DNA of 64,000 nucleotides from Ixodes scapularis (Eukaryota; Arthropoda; Arachnida; Ixodida; Ixodidae), in assembly GCF_016920785.2 (NCBI RefSeq), contig NW_024609846.1, positions 113,326,831-113,390,830 on the forward strand, read 5' to 3'. Every line of letters starts with the position of its first letter. Positions within the stretch are counted from its first letter, which is position 1. The position numbers were made by a program, and so were the translations under genes. Below the pieces are notes generated by a model. It was not told where the DNA came from, did not search any database, and saw only the letters and a program-made list of their open reading frames with translations. Shown here piece by piece: positions 12,244 to 24,877 of this stretch.

Positions 12244-13886
12244 TCCGCCGCGTGCACGCCGAGATCGCTCGCGCCTTGTTTACTACCTTTCGTTTGGCCT
12301 GTCGGAAAGATGCCGCCTCCCATTAAAAAGTTTAAGTTTTTTGCACTTCAGGAGAACTCTGCGATCACTGCCAAAGCCAGAAAGAAGTCTGATATTACAG
12401 AGGAGTTCAGTATCCTTTGCTTCTTGCTTTGTACGATTCTGAAATCCAAGGACAGCATCATGAAAAGTAATAGGTGTGCTTAGTTGTCCATTTCTGCAGC
12501 AGCGAAATTCTTGCGAGAACGAAAAACGTTTCCTTCCCCCGCGGTTTGGTTATTACGGGTGTGATGATGTGACTTAATGTGGAAAAGAAGTGCAAGTCAA
12601 CCCATGGATCGGCCTGGAGGGAGAAACGAAGAAGAGAGATTTTGGAGTGCGTGCTCAGAGGGCGTGAAAAGGACTGGCCGGGAGATTGTGCAGAGAGCGG
12701 AACGACACGATCGGCCAGGGCAATCGGCGGCCTCCTACTGTCTGACCAGCAGCCTGTTCCAGCGAGGGCAGCGAATAGAAACCTACGCTGCCCCCGGCTT
12801 CCTACAGCGGGAGCGCTTGGTGCGGTAACTCTGGGGCCGCCGACGGAAGCCAACCGCTCCCGCTCCTGACTTCCAGCCACAACCGTGGGCCGACAACGAC
12901 AGCACAAGACACACTGCTGCACAGGGACTCAAAGACATGGTGACTGATGCGTTTTCCTTTCTTTAACTAAGTTTTCTTTTTTTTGTATAAGCATATGAAC
13001 CCTTTGATTTTTTTTTGTAAATACAAGTTTTCATGAAAAACGAAGGACATTGTATTTTGTCAATTATTAACCACAAAGAACCCTGTGACAACGGGGTTCA
13101 ACTGTAACATATTGTTCAGTGGGCCGAGAGTCAAAAGTCTGCTTTTCGGTACGAAAATTCGAAAACATGACGGACTATTTTGTACTTCCTTTCCCTCAAA
13201 AGCTTTCCGCATTTTCAGTGCGACACATCCGTGGTACCCAAAGCACGTGAGCCGGCCCTAGCTCACATGTTAGACTCGACCACTGTGTCACCATTGGCGA
13301 CGAGATGTTTTGGTGGTTTCATCTCGCGGACGCCTTCCTGTAGCGGTGCTGGTAGGATCGAGCAGACGACGCGCTACGTCAAAGCGCCGAGTGGCTAGTT
13401 AGTTCGCCTCTATGTCGATTAAAAATGGATTATTAACCCTTTGCAGTCAGATACTCTGACCAACTTAAAGGGCAACTCCGGTCAAAACTCAAAATGAAAT
13501 AAATTACTGGTATCGTTGTAGACACAAAATACGACCTCAGCCAAAATATTACGTCCGTGGGACGCCGCATTCTCAACTAATGCCGATAATAAAAATGTGA
13601 CCTGCCGCAAGCCGCTGCTTCTTAGCGGGCGGCCAGCGGGTTGGCGATCGCTAAAGCAACATTGCGCCGTGACGTCAGTATCGTTCTCTTTTCCTCCGGC
13701 GGAGTGCGTTTCTTCGAGCCGCTACCACCGGTACTTCGGCTTGTGATTGGCGTGTTTAGCCGTTGATTTTATCTGTAGCCCATGTAGCTTCGCTATAGCC
13801 TTTTGTTTATCTGCTTGTGAGGACTCCAAGACTCGTTTTAGCGAGCAACTTGGTGCGCCCAAGACTGCCCAGCTGTTCCTCAAAAC
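12244..13886. other. Spacer of the inverted repeat, left part, no recognised gene
   Basis: Unique sequence begins where B' stops. An ATG at 12310 in good context (aagATG) opens a basic frame, MPPPIKKFKFFALQEN, that continues about 35 codons to gagttcag near 12410. I do not recognise it. At 13466 the sequence ttaaagggcaactccgg resembles the TTAAAGGG termini of MITEs with TTAA target sites, but no matching right end was found. The rest shows only short shadow frames. Confidence 0.5.
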
Positions 13887-14060
13887 ATGCCGAGTACAAC
13901 TTTTAGCGCTGTGGGCTGCTCAAACAACCCGCTGTGCAACACGGAGGTGCTTTTTCACTAGTTTCCAACGGACCAAAAACTGGAGAAGGTGTGGGTGAAC
14001 GCTGTTCGACGAGTAGACTTTGGACTTCGGCTTTTAAGCGCCCGAGGAAAAAAAAAAAAG
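13887..14060 (+). pseudogene. THAP-domain pseudogene fragment
   Basis: From the ATG at 13887 the frame reads MPSTTFSAVGCSNNPLC, then NTEVLFH, a TAG stop at 13959-13961, then FPTDQKLEKVWVNAVRRVDF. This is the N-terminal half of a THAP domain: VGCSNN of the zinc motif, the FP..., the W of the first helix and the VRR stretch. The residue where the first zinc Cys is expected is Phe. After VRRVDFGLR the frame runs into an A-rich stretch and similarity ends, so the CxxH half is missing. A single codon stands between the two open parts, which points to simple decay rather than an intron. Confidence 0.6.
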
Positions 14061-14266
14061 AACGAAAAAACAGACATGTACAGCCCAGCACACATGTGTT
14101 GGGGTGCCGCAGCCCGCGCCGGAGAACCTCAGCTTCGTGTCTGGGACTGTCCCGCAGCGCGAAAGCGAGGGGGCCCTCAGGGCGTCACCCATCCCTCCGT
14201 ATCCTTTCATCCTCCTCCTCCTCAAGAGCTGCGCTCTAATCCGGCGTTACAGAGAGTCGAAAACGG

Positions 14267-14305
<39 letters not shown>

Positions 14306-15348
14306 GAATATTGCTTATTTTACTGTAGGTAGATGTGGGAGTTGTTTACGAAAATATTTTTGGAGACCGCAGAAGCAGACCACACGAGTCACCCCCCTCG
14401 CCCAAGTGAGGGGTGACCTGCAGTCTGTTTGGAAAGATACTGTGTCTGTAGCTTTGATACAAAGATATCTTTCAAAGATACTTTGAAAGATACTGTGTTT
14501 GTAGCTGGCTTCAGTTGCTGCGTTCGAATGTGCATCTATTGACATTTGGTGACCGTAGCAGTCAATTTATTGTGCAGGAGGAGACTGGTGGGGCGAGATC
14601 AGGAGCACACTTGGGCTCTCTTGCAGTACTTTTCAATGCGGCCACAGAACAAGAACATAGGGTTCTAAATAAGGACTGAACGCAGATAGCCGTTACTCTC
14701 TGGCGCCTATTATTTTGACAAGCCTTCCATGAAAGGCACTTTTTTTTCTCTCACCTGGAACATAGGGTTGAAGTATCAAACCGCCCGTGATGTTGCGAGC
14801 GAAATAGGATATCACCAGAACATCTCGGTGTTAATAATCGCAGGGAAGATGAGAAATGCAGGGCATGTCTTATAGCTCAGCCTCCAGCGAGCACTCATCG
14901 CCTTTCCTCATGCTTTGGCTGTGCGTGCATTCTTGAGGTTTGCAAGATGCCTAAGCATTGCTGAATGGAATGCGAATGGCTGGGTGTGTCTTACAAATGT
15001 CCCGCCTCTACGCGTTGCCGAAGGTAGGAAGCTCTCTTGCTGGATGCAGGGCAACTGAGGCTTCTCATAGCCATTCTCATCTTGTGAGGGATTTAGTCAT
15101 TAAACCATTTTAAAAGTGGCAGTGCTACACCATACAATAAAGGTTTTTACAAAAGCAATTTGTAATTGATCTTGTCAAAAGCTAGTTATAAATAGAAAGA
15201 AAAAATATCAACTTGCTTCAGTGAGAAAAACGGATGGTGCCTTGTATTCAAGTTTACAAAAACATTTCTACTGACAACCTAAAAAAATTCCATTGAATGG
15301 TGCTGTTTTTAACTGGAGTAAAGAGACCCATGTCTGTGTACAACTATC
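14061..15348. other. No gene seen; MITE end and poly(T)
   Basis: The sequence agagctgcgctctaat at 14225-14241, followed by a long T run (14267-14298), matches the right end of the MITEs at 17202-17650 and 62612-62987. Its left end was not found. A short inverted duplication of kaagatactttgaaagata occurs near 14450-14490. No supported coding region. Confidence 0.5.
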
Positions 15349-15520
15349 TATAGTCCGTTGCAACCTAAGGGCGAGGGTAAGATGGGCCGGGGAGGAGGAA
15401 GCAGACGGAACGCTGGAGAAGAGAGGGGGAAACCTCCTTCTCTCTTTAGTGTTCCGCCTGCTTCCTCCTCCCCAACCCGTCTTACCCTCGCCCTTCGTTC
15501 TTAGGTTGCAACTGACTATA
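15349..15520. mobile_element. Hairpin MITE, TAGTC family
   Basis: Left end tatagtccgttgcaacctaa and right end ttaggttgcaactgactata are inverse copies with one or two mismatches. The arms continue as complementary gcgagggtaag and cttaccctcgc, so the whole 172 bp folds back. TA at the tips fits a Tc1/mariner-type TA target site. Confidence 0.8.
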
Positions 15521-15662
15521 GACTCTTTCAAAGCTTATATTAAAGACCCAGGCAGTGACTGTCTACCCTAGATATATCACCATCGTCCTTCACTGGTGCT
15601 ATGAGACCTCTTCCACAACAATGAAAAATCACAACTTCTCGGAGATGAAATGCATGCTTTAA

Positions 15663-16619
15663 AGGGGCCCTGCAAGGGCTTTTTGACTGGTTTTTCATTT
15701 GCACCGAACCTGAGCGCACTGAACGTAGTCAGTGCAACTTAATTAAACTTTTCTTTTCTCGAATTTCGCTTTATTTTAAAAGTTATAGGCAAATTAAAAT
15801 TACAAGAACAAGCAAAACATAACCTTTTTCATGACGTCCTTGGTCGCTCGAGTGGCCATGAACTAGAAGAGGGCTAAGTGAGCTCAGCGAGCGCTCCGTG
15901 TCAACAGCTCGAGAGGGCGCCATATAGCATGTTCTGGAAAGGCTGTATGAAGCGGGCAGCCAGGGGGGCTCGCATTGCATTTGCTGCACGATTAAACACT
16001 AATTCGGCATGACACTTCATTGGTCACAAACGACAGCAAACACGGGGTAAAGATCAGTTCAGAACGGGAGCCACTTCGCACTGCCATACCGCCAAAGGGC
16101 CAAACCGCAAGCCAAAGCTGCTCGCCGAAGGCCTTTGAAATGCTCGGAACCGGTCGGATTTTCGACTGCAGCGCCGCCGCATACACCCGAGACCTTTATA
16201 CGCTTGCCCTCGTCATTGCCTGATCCCACTACACCTTTCTAGTATGCGCCGCCTTTTCCACCGCTTGGGTGGCGGGTATGTCGAAGGGTCGTTTCTTGTT
16301 TCCGTACTTTATAAACTGCATTTGTTTCTTTTCTGGTCTAAAATACTGAACAAAAACTACTTTCACAAATAATTGAAACGGTTCTTTTAGCTTTTAGCGG
16401 CTCCGACCACTAGTAAGCCCAGGACCAAAGACGTCGCATTTCGCGCGCTTTCAGCAATGCAGGTCGCCCCCGTAGGTAAAGGAGGTTTCTGCGTCGGCCG
16501 GTTAAAATATGACGCACTGACATTTAGTTACTTTCTCCGTGCCCGCTGGCTTGCCTGAACGCCAAGAGACGTGCAAACCGCAAAAAAGGTAGACGCTTAA
16601 ATATGGTTGCAGGGCCCCT
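15663..16619. mobile_element. Non-autonomous transposon with TTAA target sites
   Basis: Termini AGGGGCCCTGCAA (15663) and TTGCAGGGCCCCT (ending 16619) are exact inverted repeats apart from subterminal drift. Each is flanked by TTAA (15659-15662 and 16620-16623). A TTAA duplication is the signature of the piggyBac superfamily. The 957-bp interior has no transposase frame, so mobilisation would be in trans. Confidence 0.65.
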
Positions 16620-17033
16620 TTAATGAAGGGGCAAACAAATCAGTGCAGCCCTTAAAATAAAGCAAGATATAAAATCTGCACTCGCAGAACAGCCGGGCTT
16701 TAATTTCTTTATTGCTTTTAACATTTCGGTGTTAACTTGTTTGATTGCTGCAATCTTGTTAGTCAATATTACTAAAAAAAAAAGATGTGCTTGCATTGAC
16801 CAAAGTGTGAACCTTGTTCACACTCTAACAATCTCCAGTCCTGCTTGGCAACGGTAGCAATACATGTACCAACGTTCTCAGATCTAGGTCAGTTGACAAA
16901 CTTCGGAAAACGCCCGACGCCTTTTTGCAGTGTGTCCGCTCAGTGGCGTCTGCCGCAGTATCAGCCTGCCCTTTGGACAGATCCAGTGGAATGTTGGATG
17001 CACATTACCTGCAGTGGAAAGTGATTTTTTTTT

Positions 17034-17056
17034 TTGTTGTTGTTGTTGTTGTTGTT
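17034..17056. repeat. Microsatellite (GTT)n
   Basis: Seven or more consecutive gtt units preceded by a T run. Confidence 0.9.
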
Positions 17057-17201
17057 CTTATAGTAAACTTAAGGCCTGCACAATACTTAAAACAGAAAGA
17101 GCGTTGTTCAAAAAGCGTTTTTCGTTGACCGCAAGGGAATTGGCACTAGGAATGCTATCCGCCCTTACCTGCTTGTGCACCGGCAACAGAGAAAAACTGG
17201 T

Positions 17202-17650
17202 TTAGAGTGCAGCTCTTAGGTGCCCATTTCCACGCTTCATTGCGTCGCCGTCTGCATGATCACCTTGCTGAATTTAGTGAGAAATTGAATTTGTGTTGAG
17301 GTCACGCAATGTCAATTTTTCTGCTAAATCTAGCTGAGGAACTGAATTTGTTTGTGAGTGACGTGGCATGAAGTCATGTGCCATTTAGCAGGGTTGTTTC
17401 CTCAACGCCAATTCAGTTTCCCCGCTAAATATAGCGGGGAAACTGAATTGGTGTTGAGGTTGTGTGACATCAATTTCCCCACAAGATTTAGAGAGGAAAC
17501 TTAAACCGCTAAATTTAGCGGGGAAATTCTTGCTAAATTTAGCAGGAAATTTAGCGAAAATTGCCTGCTAAATGGGAGGGGGAGGAGAGGGTATGGAGGG
17601 ATAGGAGAGGCATAACCTCCCCTCCTCCTACTCAAGCGCTGCGCTCTAAT
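17202..17650. mobile_element. MITE with TTAGAGYGCAGCTCT ends
   Basis: Left end ttagagtgcagctcttagg and right end agcgctgcgctctaa are inverted relatives, and the same ends bound the element at 62612-62987. The middle is made of repeated gctaaatttagc palindromes and a block around tgaattggtgttgaggt. Its exact centre is a near-perfect 58-bp palindrome (17401-17458). No coding frame. Confidence 0.6.
17401..17458. repeat. 58-bp near-perfect palindrome
   Basis: Arms of 27 bp (ctcaacgccaattcag... against its complement) with one mismatch flank a 4-bp centre (aata). It could extrude as a cruciform or form a stable RNA hairpin and marks the middle of the MITE at 17202-17650. Confidence 0.85.
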
Positions 17651-20649
17651 TTCATGTTACAAAGAATTGTAAACGTCTCATTTTTTTTTTTTTTTTTTTT
17701 TTACTGCTGCTCTTCTATGGAGTTTGTCAACCGACAGATCTAAGAAAGTTGATGTGTACGGCCCGAGCAGAGGCATCTATTTTTCCAAGCACAAGTTTTG
17801 AAACCCCCTTTTTTATTGAATTCTTTCAAGAAGACACTCCGTTTAGAGGAAATGGCAACGAATCTCCTTTTAGCAAATTTGTTTTTAGAAAAACAAAATT
17901 CACCGAACTTGACTGCTTGCTCTAGCATTTGCTTGTCCTGCCTTGGCTGATGGCAAAGCCGAGCCAGTCAGTCAGTGAGTCGCTCGCTTGGGCGGCCAGC
18001 ATATTCAGAGCATGATCGACAAGTTTTTATGCATGCCACATCCCTGCTGTTTTCGCAAGAATAATTTTACATTTTGCCTGGTTTACAGCCCAAGAGAGGA
18101 GAGTGGGTGCTCAAGCATAGGTCAACATGCCTCAGTGCATCATGCTCTAGTCTTTAGCATCTTCCAGACTTGCTTATGTTAATCGAATGGATTCACTAAA
18201 CGGTGCTCCTTTGCAACCGATTGTTGTAGGCTGCACCTACAACAAGCAGTTGTAAGTGCAGTACATTCTATTAGCATAAAATAAAGGCACACAGCCAAAT
18301 CACCTCAATGATGCCTAGCAAGTGGCGAAATAAACTTCCCTTTAACAAAGCATGTGTAGCTACCGAGACATCACATTATTCAGAGTGCAGATGCAGAGTA
18401 GCTTTCTTTTGGCCTTTGCATCATCTTCCATTGTCCAGGCACAAGCGGCACTGCCGAAAAAGACCAATAAATAAATATTCAACACGGTGTATTATTCACT
18501 TTTGTACCTGCAACATTACCGTCCTATATAGATAGTCGACAGCTGCCCCGGCAACTTTCCGGACATGCGGAATCAAAACATCTCATCAACACAAGTGCTA
18601 TTCGCCACTGCCGTAAGTTGAAGAATACTTTTCAAAAAAATAAAAGTGCATCTTTCAACGCAGTGTCTAGCGTAACCTTACCCCAAGATTTCGAGTTACA
18701 TCTAAGGTACCCAATATGAAAAATAAAGTTTGGTCCGACGTAACCTAATATGAAAATTAAAGCTATGACAAACAGAGCCCAAAATAAAAGTTAGTTACGT
18801 CCTATGTAACCTACGCAACGTAAGTTTCGCTTTACGGCCGATGCACGACATAAATACAAAAATGTCATGACTTACTACTGCATAACATCCGATGCAGCAT
18901 TCATTAGTCAGTTAAAATCTCAACTCTATCCGCACCTCCAGCTTTGTTGAGGGGGCTGGAGTGTTCCTCGCACATTGAAGCTGCTGAAACTGGGCATCCC
19001 CTCCTCTAAAACAATTTACTCAATTGTAGGTACTGGAAACAGAAAATGAACCAGTGTGTGATGGGTTTGGGAGGGAAATAAACGTGGACAAAAGGCAACC
19101 AAGCAATTTAGAAGAGACTAGACCCGCCGAGCTAACGTTCTGTACGAACAATCTGAACCTTATATACTAGTTCTTGTACAAATACAAGATACCCACGATA
19201 TTCCGCGATAAGTAGCCACCAAAATTAACATACCAATTAGGCAGTTCTGTTCGTAAGTCACGCAAGTCGCCGAACTCTCCTCGCAGAACGTTCGCGAAAC
19301 AAAAACGGCCATCTTGGAAAAATCAAAATAGTGATGGTGATAGCGATGGGGCTTCTATAAAAACTCAGAGAACAAATGTAATCCCTTTATCCGATATATA
19401 AAAGAAAAAAAAAAAAAAAAAAACTTATGGAAAACATTTACCCTAGCAAAAACTTCTTAAAATAATGGTAAAGTTTAAAATAAAGATCTAAAGTTTAAAC
19501 ATTTAGTTATGTTAAAATACACTTGGTAAAGTCTATAAATCTTGTTTCAGTAATTAAATGCAAACAGAACACAGACTTCGTAACCCTTCTTGCTGATAGC
19601 CTTTCCTTGCAAGCGTGAATGGTCAAAAGCCGATGCCATAATAGGCAGAAATACTGCGTAGATAGCACGCTTAGAGTGTCCAGAAAAAATTAATGGGGGA
19701 TGTCTATCTTCTTTCCATAAACCTTTTTGGAGTTTACCCTTCCTGCACGTTTCACAGTAATCTGCGGCATGGATTCACCACACTGTTTTTGTGAAGTGTG
19801 GCAAAACGTATGCACCACCATAAGAAAAAAATATGACAATTTATTTAAGTACAACAGGAAGCCACGAGAGGGGAAGATGGCAAGATCCGATCCACCAAAA
19901 AGGACTGGGCCTAAGAGTGCAGTCTTGAAAGGCTTGGCCCATGAATCAGGACGATTTGAAACCTATGATGAATGCAGAGAACAAAGGGGTCGATCAGGTG
20001 AACAGTAACTAATATCTGACCCTAACATGCAGGGCAAGATCTGTTTTGTTTACCTAATATTTGTTATGCCACCAAAAACCAACGTTACTAAAACACTCAG
20101 CTAGGAAACTCAACCTTGGAACCTGGACTGCTGGCGTCCACTGAGACCAAACTAAATATGATAACAGAGCCACTCTTTAGCAACAAGTCAAAACATGAAA
20201 GTTGCCTTGCATAGCTACTCCAAGATGGCCCTGCGAGATGACACCAGTGGCCCTTCCGAGAATCTACGGAACCAGTCAGTGCAGCAGTGTAGCTCACGGA
20301 GTGGCCACCGCGGGAGAAACAGTGGCATTGCGATTGCATTTAGTTTGATTCTCTCATATGGATTGAAGCCACTTTTTCAAAGGAGGCTCCTATAGCAGTT
20401 TTCCAACCGAGTGTACTAGTCACGTTGTCAAAAACTTAATTTCTTCCTAACAAAAGCCGGCATAAGTCCATTTTTTTTTAGAAAAAGTTAACCTCGAAGG
20501 CTTCAGGGGGGGCCGTCCCCCCCCCCCCCCCCTTCCCCCACCCACACAGTTTCCCCTAAAATCTGCCAAGAAACTGAGGGAAAAGTGAGGACGAGAGCAG
20601 GTGTGGATGTCAGGACACCCGAGCTCTGGTTCGAATGATTAGTGGGTAC
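17651..20649. other. About 3 kb AT-rich spacer, no supported gene
   Basis: No exon with recognisable product was found on either strand. A minus-strand ATG at 19312 lies in ccaagATGGCCG, a context like YY1-type start sites, and opens 51 codons of unknown product. A + strand frame of 93 codons at 19727-20008 (including KKYDNLFKYNRKPREGK) is not recognised either. A long A run (19407-19427) and a C run (20517-20531) are present. Confidence 0.45.
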
Positions 20650-20901
20650 ACCTAAAGCTAGGTGCCTTTGTCTTTACTGCACTCGTCAAAGACGTTCGAA
20701 TGCGAGAGCCCAAAGCTGGATACCGGCGTTCTGCATTCGAATGTGTTCGACGAGTGCAGCAGAAACAAAGGTTGCCTTTGTCTCCACTGCACTCGTCGAA
20801 CGTATTGGGATGCAAATGCCAAAGGCCGCCCCCGGCGTTTGGCTCTCGCACTCGAACGTCTTTGACAAGTGCAGTGAAGACAAAGGCACCTAGGTTTAGG
20901 T
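20650..20901. mobile_element. Hairpin MITE beside the inverted-repeat edge
   Basis: Left acctaaagctaggtgccttt and right aaaggcacctaggtttaggt are inverse copies. The arms continue with tgtctttactgcactcgtc against its complement, and the motif cactcgtcraa...cgttcgaatgcgagagcc recurs several times inside. The element ends 35 bp from the outer edge of the inverted B repeat. Confidence 0.75.
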
Positions 20902-21403
20902 GCCTCTGCGTTCTGATGTCCCTGCACTCTCGTCTCCCCCTCTCCATCAATTTCTCGGCTCATAGAGTTCTGAAAGTTTAACACTGGCAGTGTGCGACAG
21001 TAGGCCAGCAGGATGGCATACTCTCCCCTACATGATACGGAATGAGCAGGATCGAAGACAGACAACTCCGGACGGAACGTCCGCAGTTTACAACTCTTTG
21101 GCGGCATGCGCTAACTAGCTATCATCATCGTCGTTTTTGACGTCACGGGTAGGGCACACTGGGACAGACTGCGCAGATCTTGGAACCTTCGGCTCGACAG
21201 TCAGCGTTATGCGCTGTATCGCGCAGCAAAGCTTATTTCGCGCATTGTTTTTATTTGGTGAAGTTATACTTGAAACCGTGCCACGCGTAGTCGTGCTAAC
21301 AAACACTTTTGGCACTAAGGTGTCGAAATGCTGGGATGGTGATGTACTGTTCTCCACCCCAGTACAAAAAGATGGACGATCAAAATAGAATATCCAGCGC
21401 TTT

Positions 21404-21610
21404 ACCCCACTACAACATCTAGCTAGCATGGCGAATAGGGTGTATTTATTTTACTATTATTATTCAGACAAAATAAAGCTGAGAAAGAAATGTCTCATTA
21501 AATTGAAAATAGGAAAGCGAAATTCGGGAATCTCTAACCTGTGTAGTAAACACTTCAGTGAAAGCGACTCCGTGTATCTTGGTGGTTCCGATGTGTTTTG
21601 TAAGTGCTGA
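21404..21610 (+). pseudogene. Degenerate THAP-domain relic (inverted copy)
   Basis: Inverted counterpart of 5498-5704 with the same translation, including LCSKHFSESDS and the missing N-terminal zinc ligands. B' lacks this part of the unit. Confidence 0.5.
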
Positions 21611-24600
21611 TTTCTTATTAGTCCCAAGTTGATTCATTTTTGGTCTTTTTAAACCAGTAAACAAACATTTCCTCAAAACAACTGGCATTGACGGTGGCTG
21701 GCTTCCAGAGTCGTCTCAATGAAATCCCTGCTTGTTCACTCGATCGACGTGAAGCATGCGAGATCCCCTCGCGACCGAAGCCTTAAATTTAGTAAGTCGG
21801 TGACAATTAGCATGCCAAAAAATTAGGTATACACCTGCTATGAATTCCTACCGTTTGTATGTTTAATTTTTCGGTCCCAATTGCACATAATGTGTGATGC
21901 GCTTTTCAGCGAGCAATTTTACATTTGTAAACAATTCTTAGCAAAAATTGGATAGAACTAATTAATCGATCGCCTGAAATTGCCGCGATGTGACAAACTT
22001 CTTTGCCGCGTATTCGATGCGGGAGGAGCTAATCCGTCAGTTGCTGAAGAGCATTAGCTCGTCAGCAACTGCGGTGTCGGCGAAATAGCAGCGGGCGGTG
22101 TTGTCACGTGAAACGTCACATACCTTGGTAGTTGCCAACAGATGGGCTTGCAAAACGCTGTTTTCACCAACCAAAAAAAAAAAAAGAATCTAGTTGCTAT
22201 TGTTATTATTTTTTGACCGAATGTAAACAGCAATGGCCGCGCTGATGCTTGTTGGAAACGCATGTGCCCAACTTGCCGGACGAGTGTACTGCTCCACTTT
22301 TCGTAATTCTGGGTTCCAAACTGGCTCATGTGACGAAAAAATGTTGCAGATCACATAGGGTTATTATAATGTACGCTAGAGGTTCAAGTGGTGCTAGTGT
22401 GCCGACGCAAGTTGAAGCAGACAGCAACCAGTCGAAAATTGACTTCCGGTAATGCATTGCTATGGGGGAAAAAAAAATGGTGCAAAAACGGCTTCGCACG
22501 TGTATTTATGTGCACTGTCGGACACTCTCAGCGCGAACACGACGTCGGCGCTTTCTAGCATCGGTGATATATGTGCCAAACGAACGAAGGTATCTGGAAA
22601 TTAAGGGAGACGGCCAAACATACTGTCGAACCCGGTTATATCACACCCTTATTTCGAATTATTGTTTATATGAAACAGTCCAAACATCCCCTAGAAAATT
22701 GCATTGTTTTTCTGTATCGAATGCCCATAACTCCCATGGAGGGGACACTCGGATGTAGGGAACGAAGACGAAGGCGGTTCTTCGCTTCTCCCTATAGGTC
22801 GGATTGCGCCGGCCGGGAGCACATAGCTCGGGTTGCGGGGCTGGCAGACCGCCAAGCCAGCATACGCGCACCCGGGAATGCGCACGCGGGGATGCGCAGC
22901 GAAAAAGCAATTGTATAAAAAATAAAAAAAGCAACCAAATGTAAAAAACAAAAGTGGAGGATGGCAAAAGCAAGGGGAAGGGCACCTGCGCGCGTGGGGA
23001 GGGCAGGGAGTGCCCGCTGTTGGAACGGTCGCGTGCGCTCATTTTCCCAAACACCGCTGTCACTGTGCGACTCCTTAGCCCCCCCCCCCCCCCAAAAAAA
23101 AAAAAAAAAAAAAAAAGATTTTGTCAGGTGGAGTGTTTTGACAACAAGGGTTGAGCAATCACACTTTGAACGCCTTATGTTTGTTTACCCTTTCCTTTCC
23201 CCGTTATTGCTCCCGTTTCCGGCTTGAGCGGCGTCACCGTCAGGTCTCGACACCCCCCCCCTGAGGTCACATGACCAGACCTGGGGGGGTCACGTAAACC
23301 TCAGTTTACCTTTTTTTATACTTTATTCGCTATCAATTTTACTAACCACTTCGTTCTGTTTTCTTTTTAAATGTAATAAAAGTTACTCGCTATCATCAAA
23401 ACTGTATTGTGTTGTTATTTTATTTTATGACATGCTTTTTAGAGAGTGACAGCATCTAGCGACATGGTGTCCGCCCATCCTGACCTAAAACAAAGTTCTG
23501 TGTCACTCAGGGAATTTCACAAAAGTACTCAGGGGAAACCTGAAAAACTCAGGGAATTTGAAAATGCCAACTTGGTAGACACATTGAATAACTCTATGGC
23601 AGATCACTACCTCAAACTTTCGTTAATGCGGGACTGCTTTTTAAAAACTCTTTGCTGTTGAGAGGGTGCAAATGCATTGAACCCTATGGACGTTCGCTGG
23701 GGCCGCCAGATTTCTTCGTTGCCGCGAAAATTTCGTTCTTGAAAGGTTCAACTGTATTAGCAAAATACGAACCTAAATTAATTTATCCCACCCAAAATAA
23801 ATTCCATGGCTCCTTATTAAACACTGTGATTTTATCCAAGCCTCGGGTAAAAACAGTTTAGCTTTCTCGGCTCCCGATTGGACGCGTCGCAGGTTTCTGC
23901 CGGGCAAGCTTTGTCAACTAACGTCCCAACTCTTTAGCCCCGCACACATGGTGAGAGATATCTCGCAGTGGCTGATGTTCGTTCTGAACCTTTCTTTATC
24001 CACCGGTGTATATGGACGTCTGTACAGCAACAAAATGACTGAAAACTTGCAAGTTAAGCACAGGTTGTGGATTGCTTGCTTTATAGAATAGCAGACACAC
24101 AATTCAAGCTCGTGTCCGATTTTGTTGCTCGTGGGACGTCATTTTTTTAGCAGAAATTCACTTTTTCTGCAGTTCTACTGTCCCGCATGGTGGACAAACC
24201 AGTCATCTGCTCTTGTTCCCTGCCTAAGTGATGCATGACGGGAGTGCATTCAGGTACACACTTAATCCTCAGGGTGCAGCGAGCGCATGCACGTGTGGAG
24301 TGCCGGCGGCGAAACAAACTCACTTCATGTTGCGAGTGGCTGCGCATGGGCACGAGTGCAGCGAAACAAACTCGCTATTAGTTTTCACATGTGGTCATGC
24401 ACTGAGCACGAGCATGTAGCTTCGTCTTGCATCTTGTTCGCATGCAGAAGTTGCTTCGACGGCGTAGCAGAAATTACACTAGCCTTGACAATAAAGAACA
24501 AAGAGGCTTACGCCGAGCCTAGACACTGGTGCAAAAGACGGCCGAGCCAGAAAACCTAAGCCAAGTCGCCACAAAATTATGTTTCGAAATGGCTGAATTG

Positions 24601-24683
24601 GCAAGACTGAACCGCCACCAAACATGTTCTGTTGTAGAACACAAAAGTACATCCCCTGACACGAGCGTCCAAAATATACTTAC

Positions 24684-24877
24684 AATGGCTAGCGACGCCT
24701 CATAAAGGTCATGCAGTGACCCTCTGCTTGGCCGGTTAAGCCACACGCAGTGCCGTGCAGAGTACAGGACGACGCCCGTGAGCCAGCCGGTGCGGTGACT
24801 CCGGGCCTGCCCGTAGTGTTCCGCTGCTACCTTGGACAAGGCGAAAGCGAGCTCATCGATGCCATGATCCCCGGGAC
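24684..24877 (-). CDS. Candidate coding exon, unrecognised protein (inverted copy)
   Basis: This is the inverted counterpart of 2230-2423 with the same 64-codon frame, acceptor and GTAAGT donor, so the predicted peptide is the same. On this strand it reads leftward, away from EXOSC10, and the two would be divergent if this unit carries a real gene. Confidence 0.35.

Noticed and set aside
22571..22918. 115-codon frame in the inverted copy and its twin at 4189-4536
   Set aside because: Overlapping open frames on both strands, low complexity, and disrupted in B'.
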